Origin: an uncultured Clostridia bacterium | Lineage (GTDB): Bacteria > Bacillota > Clostridia > TANB77 > CAG-508 | Length of the DNA stretch: 7,162 nucleotides | Assembly: GCA_944391895.1 (NCBI GenBank) | Contig: CALXVF010000060.1 | Location: forward strand, 1-7,162 | Direction: 5' to 3' | Made by a program: the position numbers and the translations under genes | Shown here: positions 1-6,781 of the stretch, piece after piece | How positions within the stretch are numbered: position 1 is the first letter of the stretch | Layout: every line of letters starts with the position of its first letter | Notes under the pieces: model-generated | What the model saw: the letters and a program-made list of their open reading frames with translations, nothing else | The model's database searches: none | What the model was told of the DNA's origin: nothing

Positions 1-2984
1 CCATTAAATCCTAAGAAAGTTTCAAATGGTATATCCATTCCATCCTTATCTAGTGCTGCTCCACATTTAGGACAAGTTTTATCTGGAAGGTCAAATCCAT
101 TTTTTACACCATAGTCTGTAAAATCTGAGTATTTACATTTTGGGCATCTATAATGTGGTGGAAGAGAATTAACCTCTGTAATTCCTGTCATATTAGCAAC
201 AAATGATGAACCAACGGAACCTCTTGAACCAACTATATATCCATCTTCATTAGATTTCCAAACCAGTTTTTGAGCAATTATGTACATAACTGAGAATCCA
301 TTTTTTATAATTGAATCCAGCTCTTTATCTAATCTTGCCTGTACAATTTCAGGTAAAGGGTCTCCATACAATTCGTGTGCTTTATCATATGCTATTTGCT
401 TTATGGTCTCCTCACAACCAGGAATATGTGGTGGACATTTTTCTGGTGAAATTGGGCTTATTCTTTCACACATATCTGAAATTTTATTTGTATTTGTTAC
501 AACTACTTCATAAGCCTTTTCTTTTCCTAAAAATTCAAACTCCTCAAGCATTTCTTCTGTAGTTCTAAAGTATAATGGAGCTTGCATATCTGCATCATCA
601 TAACCTTGTCCTGCTTGCAAAATTCTTCTATAAATTTCATCTTGTGGGTCCATGAAATGTACGTCACAAGTAGCGCAAACTGGTTTGTCTAATTTTTCTC
701 CTAGTTCTACTATTTTTCTAACAATATTTTTTAAATCCTCATCACTTTGTAAAGTTCCATTTCTAACTAAATATTCATCATTTCCAATTGGTTGAATTTC
801 TAAATAGTCATAATCTCTAGCTATTTGTTCAATATCTTCATCAGACTTTCCATTTAAAATTGCTTGATACAATTCTCCTTGGTCACAAGCAGACCCCATA
901 ATTAAGCCTTCAGAATATTTTTTATACAAAGATTTTAGTATTAATGGTTTCTTATAAAAATAACTAACATGTGATAAAGATACTAATCTATACAAATTTC
1001 TAAGTCCTACGTAATCTTTTGCCAAAATAATGGTATGATAGCTTTTTAGCTTTTTATAATTAGCATTTCCACTCTCTTCTTCATCCATTTCTTCTAAAGT
1101 CTTTATTCCTTTATCTTTTAACATTTTAAGCATTACATTAAAGACTTTAACAGTTGTATCAACATCATCTAAAGCTCTATGAGCTACTTCAACTTTTATT
1201 CCTAGATTTTCTGCAATTATTCCTAATTTATATTTTTTATAATCTGGGAATAAATCCTTTGCTAATCTAAGAGTATCTATATATGTATTCTCAAATTTTA
1301 GTCCCATTCTATCGCAATTATATTTTATGAAACTTGTATCAAAATCTGCATTATGAGCTACTAAAACAGAATCTCCAAAAAACTCTAATACTTTTGGCAT
1401 AAGTTCTTCTATTGTAGGAGCATCTTTTACCATTTCATCAGTAATATTTGTTATTTCTTGCACTCTCATAGGTATTGGTTTTTCTGGATTTACAAATGTT
1501 TCGAAAGTATCAATTACTTCTCCATTCTTAACCTTCATAATACCAATCTCGGTAATTTTCTCAGTTCTAAAAGATATACCTGTTGTCTCTAAGTCAAATA
1601 CGCAATATGTTGTATCTTCTAATTTTTGTCCTTTTCCTCTTGTTACTATTGGGTCTTTATCTGGAACTAAATATCCTTCAACTCCATAAATAACTTTCAT
1701 GTCCTTGTTATCAAAACCAAGCATTTTGTGAGCATCTGGGAATGATTGAACAACTCCATGGTCTGTTATTGCAATTGATTTCATTCCCCATTTCATTGCT
1801 CTTTTTATTAAATCTTTTACTGGAGTTACTGCATCCATTTGACTCATTTGAGTATGCATGTGAAGTTCTACTCTCTTTACCTCTGAATTATCCGTTCTTG
1901 AAGCTTTTTTCAATGGCTCACTCTCTATTACTGTATTTGCTAAAATTGTTATCTCTTTTGCAAAATTATCAAATGCTGCTCTTCCTCCAACTTTAACTCC
2001 ATTTCCAACCTTAAGTTTACTAGAAACTCTTTTCTTCTTTTCTGGAAGCACAAATATTTTACAAGTAATAGTACTTGTTCCATCATATACATCAAATGAA
2101 AATAAGAATTTTCCTGATTTTTTTAATTCTGTTGGGTCTGGAACATTTACAATTTCTCCTACTATTTGCACATCTGAAGTATCCACAGAAATATCTTCAA
2201 CTTTCATAAGTGGTTCTTTAATATTTCCATTTCTACCATATATTAGTGGAGAGCTTTCATCATCTTCTGCAGATTGTTTTGGAGCTGGTGGCTCACTTGG
2301 TGGAATGTCACCGTTTCCATTCGAACCTGATTTATTTATATTTTTGTTTACCGACTTTTCTTTATTCTCTGCTTTTTTCTCTTTAGGAGCACTTGAGCTT
2401 GATTTTTCTGCATTTTCTATTTGAATATTTTTTGTTTCTACTGCATATTCTTTTATCAAATTTTCATTTTTCTCTTTTAACATTTTTTCATATTCTTCAA
2501 TATTGTCTTCAATAAAATTAACTTTGTATCCAACCCCATAAAGATTTTTTACAAATTCAGAAATTTTTGTATTAAGTCCTTGTTTTTCTAATATTTCTTT
2601 CCCTTTAACTTTTATATGTATATTAATATCTTTGTTAAAATCTAATTCACTGTTTCTCAAAAATGCTTTAGCCATTGGATTTTTAGTAGAAAAATATGCA
2701 AGTATATTATTCCATTCTTCTTTTATTGGTGGCTCTTCTGTTTCTGTATTTTCTACTTTAAAATCTACTCCAGATACATTAAATCTTTTTATAGCGTATT
2801 TTTCAAAATTATTAAATTCTGGGATATCTATATAACCATCTGTCTTTAAAAATAATTCTAGCTTATTTGTTTTTCTATATAAATTAACATTTTCTATTTC
2901 TGCATCAGAAAAAGAAAAACTATTTGAACTATAATCACTAAATATATTTTTAATTCTTTTTACTTCTGTATTTACTTGATTCAT
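1..2984 (-). CDS. polC: DNA polymerase III PolC-type alpha subunit, 3' part cut off by window edge
   Basis: Replicative DNA polymerase of low-GC Gram-positives, combining polymerase and 3'-5' proofreading. The 994 complete codons present show the PolC domain order. They are an N-terminal domain (about 1-165), a low-complexity linker (about 170-255), an OB fold (about 258-355), a PHP domain starting at 371 (HMH 375-377, D384, TDH 407-409), a DEDDh exonuclease inserted in the PHP domain (DLE 464-466, HNADFD 544-549, H602 and D607), the rest of the PHP domain, and the start of the palm with the GSRGSVGSS loop (919-927). Two CPKC pairs (947-950 and 971-974) form the PolC zinc site. Full-length PolC is usually about 1,430-1,480 residues. 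The catalytic palm aspartates, expected just after residue 994, lie outside the window, as do the thumb, fingers and tail. The ATG at 2984 follows a G-rich site (GGGGG, 2991-2995) by 6 bases and lies 19 bases after rseP. Identity is certain; completeness cannot be judged. Confidence 0.97.
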   Translation of the reverse strand, partial: MNQVNTEVKRIKNIFSDYSSNSFSFSDAEIENVNLYRKTNKLELFLKTDGYIDIPEFNNFEKYAIKRFNVSGVDFKVENTETEEPPIKEEWNNILAYFSTKNPMAKAFLRNSELDFNKDINIHIKVKGKEILEKQGLNTKISEFVKNLYGVGYKVNFIEDNIEEYEKMLKEKNENLIKEYAVETKNIQIENAEKSSSSAPKEKKAENKEKSVNKNINKSGSNGNGDIPPSEPPAPKQSAEDDESSPLIYGRNGNIKEPLMKVEDISVDTSDVQIVGEIVNVPDPTELKKSGKFLFSFDVYDGTSTITCKIFVLPEKKKRVSSKLKVGNGVKVGGRAAFDNFAKEITILANTVIESEPLKKASRTDNSEVKRVELHMHTQMSQMDAVTPVKDLIKRAMKWGMKSIAITDHGVVQSFPDAHKMLGFDNKDMKVIYGVEGYLVPDKDPIVTRGKGQKLEDTTYCVFDLETTGISFRTEKITEIGIMKVKNGEVIDTFETFVNPEKPIPMRVQEITNITDEMVKDAPTIEELMPKVLEFFGDSVLVAHNADFDTSFIKYNCDRMGLKFENTYIDTLRLAKDLFPDYKKYKLGIIAENLGIKVEVAHRALDDVDTTVKVFNVMLKMLKDKGIKTLEEMDEEESGNANYKKLKSYHTIILAKDYVGLRNLYRLVSLSHVSYFYKKPLILKSLYKKYSEGLIMGSACDQGELYQAILNGKSDEDIEQIARDYDYLEIQPIGNDEYLVRNGTLQSDEDLKNIVRKIVELGEKLDKPVCATCDVHFMDPQDEIYRRILQAGQGYDDADMQAPLYFRTTEEMLEEFEFLGKEKAYEVVVTNTNKISDMCERISPISPEKCPPHIPGCEETIKQIAYDKAHELYGDPLPEIVQARLDKELDSIIKNGFSVMYIIAQKLVWKSNEDGYIVGSRGSVGSSFVANMTGITEVNSLPPHYRCPKCKYSDFTDYGVKNGFDLPDKTCPKCGAALDKDGMDIPFETFLGFN

Positions 2985-3003
2985 TTTTTGCCCCCATTTT
3001 ACA

Positions 3004-3759
3004 TTACAACCTTAGTATATCATTAAATGCTACTAAAACTGAAAAAACTATTAATATAAAAAATCCGACTGATTGAATCTTTAATTCTGTTTCTTGTTTT
3101 AGTGGTTTTCTTCTAATTGCCTCTATAATTAATAAAAGCGCTTTTCCTCCATCTAATGGCACAAAAGGTAATAAATTTGTTATTCCTAAAGATACTGAAA
3201 TTAATGCTAACAAATAAATAAATTGAGATAAACCTGTAGTCTGAGAAATCATTTGTGAAATACCCACAGGTCCAACCATATCATTCATTGAAATATTTCC
3301 TGTAAATAATTGTACAATACTATCAAACATAGCATAAATTAATGTTCCTGTACTAGAAAATGAATAAGAAATAGCTGCTCCTATATTTGGGTCTACTACA
3401 GTATAATATCTAACCATGATTAATATGATATATGCTAAAATTCCAAATAAAATATTAACTAAAGCTCCTGCAACAACAATTGCAAATCTTTTAGGAATAC
3501 TAGCTTTACTAAAAGAGCCTTCTTTTTCAGAATGCTCTTCTTCTCCTTCCATATTAACAAATCCGCCGAAAGGTATAAGTCGCAATTCATACTTTGTTTC
3601 TTTTCCTTGTTTAGACCATAGCTTTGGTCCAAAACCTATTGAAAATTCGTTCACTCTTACTTTGCATAATTTAGCAACTAAGAAATGTCCTCCTTCGTGG
3701 ATTATGATTAAAAATCCTAATAAAAATATAATTTTTATTGCAGTAATAAGAAAATCCAA
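3004..3759 (-). CDS. rseP: RseP/RasP-family site-2 intramembrane zinc metalloprotease, short form without PDZ domain
   Basis: Membrane protease that cleaves transmembrane segments, typically anti-sigma factors or signal-peptide remnants. Visible motifs are HExxH as HEGGH (21-25) in the first membrane segment, the family region VNEFSIGFGPKLW (36-48), the membrane-associated beta loop around LIPFGGFVNMEGE (61-73), the second membrane segment from RFAIVVAGALVN (91-102), the GPVGI block (163-167), and the third catalytic motif NLLPFVPLDGG (195-205) with metal-ligand D203. A last membrane segment lies near 230-247. The protein has 251 residues, whereas RseP homologues are generally about 330-450. 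The missing part is the PDZ domain, normally between the second membrane segment and the GPVGI region. Here VRYYTVVDPNIG (116-127) passes directly into the post-PDZ segment. The start is TTG at 3759, set by AGGAGGA four bases upstream. The gene is nine bases after cdsA and 19 before polC. The frame is intact, so this looks like a real domain loss and not a pseudogene. SpoIVFB is an alternative PDZ-less relative, but no CBS domain is present and the operon position is that of rseP. Confidence 0.88.
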   Translation of the reverse strand: MDFLITAIKIIFLLGFLIIIHEGGHFLVAKLCKVRVNEFSIGFGPKLWSKQGKETKYELRLIPFGGFVNMEGEEEHSEKEGSFSKASIPKRFAIVVAGALVNILFGILAYIILIMVRYYTVVDPNIGAAISYSFSSTGTLIYAMFDSIVQLFTGNISMNDMVGPVGISQMISQTTGLSQFIYLLALISVSLGITNLLPFVPLDGGKALLLIIEAIRRKPLKQETELKIQSVGFFILIVFSVLVAFNDILRL

Positions 3760-3763
3760 TTTA

Positions 3764-3770
3764 TCCTCCT
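3764..3770 (-). promoter_or_regulatory. Ribosome binding site of rseP overlapping the cdsA stop codon
   Basis: The minus strand reads AGGAGGA four bases before the TTG at 3759. The first two bases of this site are the last two of the cdsA TAG stop codon (3769-3771). This strong site decides the TTG start of rseP, and its overlap with the upstream stop suggests translational coupling by reinitiating or terminating ribosomes. The sequence is seen directly; coupling is inferred. Confidence 0.85.
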
Positions 3771-4614
3771 AAAGTAAACCTAGCATTAAAAATGCAAATG
3801 GAAGAACAAATATAATGCTGTCTATTCTGTCTAACATTCCTCCATGTCCTGGAATAAGTTCGCTAAAGTCTTTCACTTCGCAATATCTTTTTATACTTGA
3901 TGCAGCTAAGTCTCCAACTTGACCAATTATGCTTAATATAGCAACTATAATTCCTATTAGTAAATAATTTATTCCTGTATTCCATAGAGTATTACACAAA
4001 ACTGCATAAATTATACCTAAAATAGTTGCCCCTACAATTCCTGCAACTGCACCTTCTACTGTTTTATTAGGACTAATTTTTGTAAGTTTATGTTTTCCAA
4101 AATGTCTGCCTATAAAGTATGCAAATACATCACTTCCCCATGATGCAATAAGTACAAACCAGATTAATATTTTTCCGTCTAAATTATGTCCTAAATCCAT
4201 ATTTCTTACTAAAGAAAGATATATAATCATAAGTGGTATGTAACAAATTCCAAGCATTGTTATTGCTATATCTTTAATAGTTTTCTTTCCTTTCGAAAGT
4301 ACTAGTTCAGCAAATAAAATTAACAATGATCCCGGAATTACTGCACACATTATCGAATAAAGCAAAAATTTATCTACGAAATGTGTAAATACAATTAAGA
4401 TACAAAACAGATATCCTAAAATTTGGGTTGGGTTACCTTTATTAGATAATTTAAAACAATGAAAATATTCATACATACTAATACAAGCAATTGCTGCTGT
4501 GAATATATCCATCACAATTGTATTCGCAAAAATAAGAACTGCAGCAAGTATAGGTAAACCAACTACTCCTGTTATTGTTCTTTTTATTGTCTTTGCTCTT
4601 TTTTCTTTCTCCAT
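3769..4614 (-). CDS. cdsA: Phosphatidate cytidylyltransferase (CDP-diacylglycerol synthase)
   Basis: Integral membrane enzyme that makes CDP-diacylglycerol from phosphatidic acid and CTP, the branch-point precursor of phosphatidylglycerol and related phospholipids. The 281-residue protein is largely hydrophobic with several membrane segments and a basic N-terminus. It carries the conserved block SDVFAYFIGRHFGKHKL (161-177) followed by SPNKTVEGA (181-189). The complete C-terminal family signature spans 239-265: SSIKR, then KD at 248-249, then PGHGGMLDRID (255-265), with the conserved aspartates D235, D249, D262 and D265. Length is normal for the family. The ATG at 4614 follows AAGGAT (4623-4628) by 8 bases. 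It lies 25 bases after uppS, and its TAG stop is embedded in the rseP ribosome binding site. In many Firmicutes dxr follows cdsA, but here rseP follows directly. No key residue is missing. Confidence 0.97.
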   Translation of the reverse strand: MEKEKRAKTIKRTITGVVGLPILAAVLIFANTIVMDIFTAAIACISMYEYFHCFKLSNKGNPTQILGYLFCILIVFTHFVDKFLLYSIMCAVIPGSLLILFAELVLSKGKKTIKDIAITMLGICYIPLMIIYLSLVRNMDLGHNLDGKILIWFVLIASWGSDVFAYFIGRHFGKHKLTKISPNKTVEGAVAGIVGATILGIIYAVLCNTLWNTGINYLLIGIIVAILSIIGQVGDLAASSIKRYCEVKDFSELIPGHGGMLDRIDSIIFVLPFAFLMLGLL

Positions 4615-4639
4615 GTGAATTTATCCTTCCTATATTGTC

Positions 4640-5347
4640 TTACTTTCCAACTCTTCTTTGTCTTTTACTGTAGACTTCAATGGCATTATCTATATCTGCT
4701 GTTGTAAAATCTGGCCAATATTTATCTAAAAACATAAATTCCGAATATGTAATTTGCCAAGGTAGGAAATTACTTGTTCTTAATTCTCCACTTGTTCTAA
4801 TTAATAAATCTGGGTCTGGTAATCCTTTTGTGTATAAATTATTAGATATCATATTTTCATCAATATCTTCAATATTTATTTCTCCATTTTTTACTTTTTC
4901 AGCAATTGCTTTAGTAGCTTTTACAATTTCATCTCTGCCACCATAGTTAAAAGCAATATTAAACTTTAGTCCAGTATTGTTCTTTGTTCTTTCTTCCATT
5001 TTTATCATTTTAGTCTTAATTTCTTCAGGCATATTGTGTTCTCTATCGCCTATAACTCTTAATTTAATGTTTTCAAGGTCAGCCGTTTTTAAGAATTTAT
5101 CTAAATACATTTGAAGTAAAAGCAAAATTGCTCCTACTTCTTCTTTAGTTCTTTTCCAATTTTCAGTTGAGAAAGCGTATACTGTAAGTGCTTCTAATCC
5201 TATTTTATTGCAATATTTGGCAACTTCTTCTAAAACTTCTGCTCCTTTTTTATGTCCTAAACTTCCATCAAGTCCTTTTTGCTTTGCCCATCTTCTATTA
5301 CCATCCATTATGATAGCAATATGTTTTGGCATTATTTTTTCTTCCAT
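4640..5347 (-). CDS. uppS: Undecaprenyl diphosphate synthase (cis-prenyltransferase)
   Basis: Soluble enzyme that extends farnesyl diphosphate with isopentenyl diphosphate units in cis to give undecaprenyl diphosphate, the lipid carrier for peptidoglycan and other surface polymers. The 235 residues match the family length. Diagnostic motifs are HIAIIMDGNRRWA (9-21) with catalytic D15, GHKKGAE (31-37), AFSTENW (58-64), FNIAFNYGGR (129-138), LPDPDLLIRTSGE (176-188) and SNFLPWQITYSE (192-203), which includes substrate- and magnesium-binding R184, R190 and E203. The ATG at 5347 is preferred because GGGGAG (5353-5358) lies 5 bases upstream. A second methionine at codon 6 directly precedes the conserved core but lacks a comparable site. 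The gene is 12 bases after frr. Its substrate pathway enzymes dxr and ispG, often encoded just downstream in this cluster, are absent here. Confidence 0.97.
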   Translation of the reverse strand: MEEKIMPKHIAIIMDGNRRWAKQKGLDGSLGHKKGAEVLEEVAKYCNKIGLEALTVYAFSTENWKRTKEEVGAILLLLQMYLDKFLKTADLENIKLRVIGDREHNMPEEIKTKMIKMEERTKNNTGLKFNIAFNYGGRDEIVKATKAIAEKVKNGEINIEDIDENMISNNLYTKGLPDPDLLIRTSGELRTSNFLPWQITYSEFMFLDKYWPDFTTADIDNAIEVYSKRQRRVGK

Positions 5348-5359
5348 TTTAACTCCCCA

Positions 5360-5908
5360 TTAAACAGACATTATTTCTTTTTCTTTCTTTTCACTCATTT
5401 CATCTATTTTAGCAACATATTTATCTGTTTCTTTTTGTATTTTTTCTTCTAATGCTTTTTCTTCATCTTCTGAAATTTCTTTATTTTTTAATGAATCTTT
5501 TGCTTCATCCATTTCATCTCTTCTTACATTTCTAACTGCAACTTTTGCTTCTTCTGCCATTTTTCTTATATCTTTTGCTAAATCTTTTCTTCTTTCTTCT
5601 GTAAGTTCAGGGAAAGATAATCTAATTACTTGACCATCATTCATTGGATGAATTCCAATATCCGCTTTTTCTATTGCTTTTTCTACTTGAGATAATATTG
5701 ATCTATCCCATGGTTGTATTACTATAAGTCTTGCTTCTGGTACTGAAATACTTGCCACTTGATTAATTGGTGTAGGTACTCCATAATATTCAACTGAAAC
5801 TTTATTTAATATTGCAGGGTTTGCTCTTCCTGCTCTAACTTCTGAATAATTTGTTTCCAAATTATCTATAACTTTGTCCATTCTATCACTTAAATTTTCT
5901 AAACTCAT
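5360..5908 (-). CDS. frr: Ribosome recycling factor
   Basis: Cytoplasmic factor that, with EF-G, splits post-termination ribosomes so that subunits and mRNA can be reused. The 182-residue product is close to the usual 185. It shows the two-domain RRF layout: an N-terminal helix (1-29) ending in the conserved EVRAGRANP (23-31), a small beta domain from 34 to about 103 with YYGVPTPINQVASISVPEAR (41-60) and MNDGQVIRLSFPELTEERR (89-107), and long C-terminal helices rich in Lys and Glu with the conserved AVRNVRRD (124-131) on the ribosome-binding face. The ATG at 5908 follows AGGAGGA (5913-5919) by 4 bases. The gene lies 14 bases after pyrH and 12 before uppS, a conserved bacterial neighbourhood. 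Nothing unusual is seen. Confidence 0.98.
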   Translation of the reverse strand: MSLENLSDRMDKVIDNLETNYSEVRAGRANPAILNKVSVEYYGVPTPINQVASISVPEARLIVIQPWDRSILSQVEKAIEKADIGIHPMNDGQVIRLSFPELTEERRKDLAKDIRKMAEEAKVAVRNVRRDEMDEAKDSLKNKEISEDEEKALEEKIQKETDKYVAKIDEMSEKKEKEIMSV

Positions 5909-5922
5909 ATAATCCTCCTAAA

Positions 5923-6633
5923 TTAGTTATTTACAAATGTTCCGATATTTTCGCCTTTTACTGCTCTTACTATATTTTCTGGGTCACTCATGGCAAAAAC
6001 TACAAGTGGTATACTATTGTCTTTGCATAGAGATATTGATGTTGAATCCATTACTTTTAAATCTTTTTCTAATATTTCTTGATATGTTACAAAATCTAGT
6101 TTTTTAGCATTTAGGTCCATTTTAGGGTCTGCTGTATATACTCCATCTATTGTTTTTGCAACTAGAATTGCATCAACATCCATTTCAGCTGCTCTTAATG
6201 CTGCTGCTGTATCTGTTGAAAAATATGGATGACCTGTTCCACATGCAAAGATGACTACTCTATCTTTATTTAAATGTCTCTCTGCTCTTCTTTGAATAAA
6301 AGGTTCTGCAATTTGTCTCATTTCTATTGCTGTTTGTAATCTTGCCTGCATTCCTCTTTTTTCTATCGCATCTTGAAGTGCTAAGCCATTCATAACAGTT
6401 GCAAGCATTCCCATATAGTCTGCTGTAGTTTTTACCATTCCTTCTCCGTATTTTCCTCTCCAGAAGTTTCCTCCTCCTACAACTATTGAGATTTTAACTC
6501 CCATATCATGAACTTTTTTTATAGCATCACATATTTCATCCATTGTTTTTTTATCTATTCCTACTTTTCCATCACCAGCTAATGCTTCACCACTTAGTTT
6601 TAATAATATGTTTTTATATTTTACCTCTGCCAA
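5923..6633 (-). CDS. pyrH: Uridylate kinase (UMP kinase), TTG start
   Basis: Amino-acid-kinase-family enzyme that phosphorylates UMP to UDP with ATP, supplying all pyrimidine nucleotides; bacterial forms are usually hexamers regulated by GTP and UTP. At 236 residues it has normal length. Motifs are LLKLSGEALAG (10-20) at the ATP phosphate site, VVGGGNFWRG (51-60), ADYMGMLATVMNGLALQDAIE (71-91, UMP site), GTGHPYFSTDTAAALRAAE (132-150, acceptor loop) and KTIDGVYTADP (160-170, nucleotide-binding region). Two positions differ from common forms: His135 where Asn is usual in GTGNP(Y/F)F, and Lys68 where many enzymes have Arg. The start is TTG at 6633, supported by AAAGGAG nine bases upstream and by the N-terminus MAEVKYKNILLKLSGEA fitting the family. 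It is probably the first gene of the six-gene operon and has a candidate promoter about 60 bases upstream. The neighbour usually found upstream, tsf, is absent. Confidence 0.97.
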   Translation of the reverse strand: MAEVKYKNILLKLSGEALAGDGKVGIDKKTMDEICDAIKKVHDMGVKISIVVGGGNFWRGKYGEGMVKTTADYMGMLATVMNGLALQDAIEKRGMQARLQTAIEMRQIAEPFIQRRAERHLNKDRVVIFACGTGHPYFSTDTAAALRAAEMDVDAILVAKTIDGVYTADPKMDLNAKKLDFVTYQEILEKDLKVMDSTSISLCKDNSIPLVVFAMSDPENIVRAVKGENIGTFVNN

Positions 6634-6642
6634 GACTTTCCT

Positions 6643-6649
6643 CTCCTTT
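6643..6649 (-). promoter_or_regulatory. Ribosome binding site deciding the TTG start of pyrH
   Basis: The minus strand reads AAAGGAG nine bases upstream of the TTG at 6633. No in-frame ATG lies nearby that would keep the conserved N-terminus, so this site supports TTG as the true start. Confidence 0.8.
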
Positions 6650-6692
6650 GCTATTTCTTTTATGTAAATTTATTTCTAAATTTCTCATGGCT

Positions 6693-6721
6693 ATTCTATC
6701 ATATATACTTAAAAACTTAAA
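6693..6721 (-). promoter_or_regulatory. Candidate sigma-A type promoter for the pyrH operon
   Basis: On the minus strand a -10 element TAGAAT (6693-6698) is preceded by TGA, giving an extended -10 (TGnTAGAAT). A weak -35 element TTTAAG (6716-6721) lies exactly 17 bases upstream. The region before the -35 (6722-6745) is nearly all A and T and could act as an UP element. Transcription would begin near 6686, leaving a leader of about 50 bases before the TTG of pyrH. Spacing and the extended -10 are good but the -35 is poor, and AT-rich DNA yields chance matches. Confidence 0.45.
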
Positions 6722-6781
6722 GAGATTTAATTAAAAAATTAAGATTTTCTGTGACCATTGTTATATTTTCAGTTCAATAGG

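Noticed and set aside
280..562. Two overlapping plus-strand open frames (280-513 and 311-562)
   Set aside because: They lie wholly antisense to the well-conserved PolC palm-proximal coding region, have no convincing ribosome site and no recognisable motif.
1742..1996. Plus-strand open frame rich in Leu
   Set aside because: Antisense shadow of the PolC OB-PHP region; its Leu/Phe-rich composition simply mirrors Lys/Glu codons on the coding strand.
2632..2835. Plus-strand open frame of 67 codons
   Set aside because: Antisense shadow of the PolC N-terminal domain, with no independent support.
3004..3759. rseP as a pseudogene
   Set aside because: Despite the missing PDZ domain the frame is intact, all catalytic motifs and membrane segments are kept, and a strong ribosome binding site is present.
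3416..3772. Plus-strand open frame of 118 codons over rseP
   Set aside because: Covers the N-terminal catalytic region of rseP in antisense; no family motif is seen and rseP fully explains the conservation.
4680..4946. Plus-strand open frame over uppS
   Set aside because: Antisense to the conserved C-terminal half of uppS; no independent evidence.
5330..5332. Alternative uppS start at the internal methionine (codon 6)
   Set aside because: It would keep the conserved core, but no Shine-Dalgarno lies at proper distance, whereas GGGGAG precedes the first ATG.
6543..6734. Plus-strand open frame over the pyrH start and leader
   Set aside because: Antisense to the pyrH N-terminus; composition is that of a shadow frame, and the promoter candidate for pyrH lies inside it.
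6727..6742. Perfect inverted repeat TTAATT-AAAA-AATTAA between the SSB-like gene and pyrH, considered as a terminator
   Set aside because: The six-pair stem is A-U only and no U tract follows on the minus strand, so it would not terminate transcription. It is better read as AT-rich DNA upstream of the promoter.
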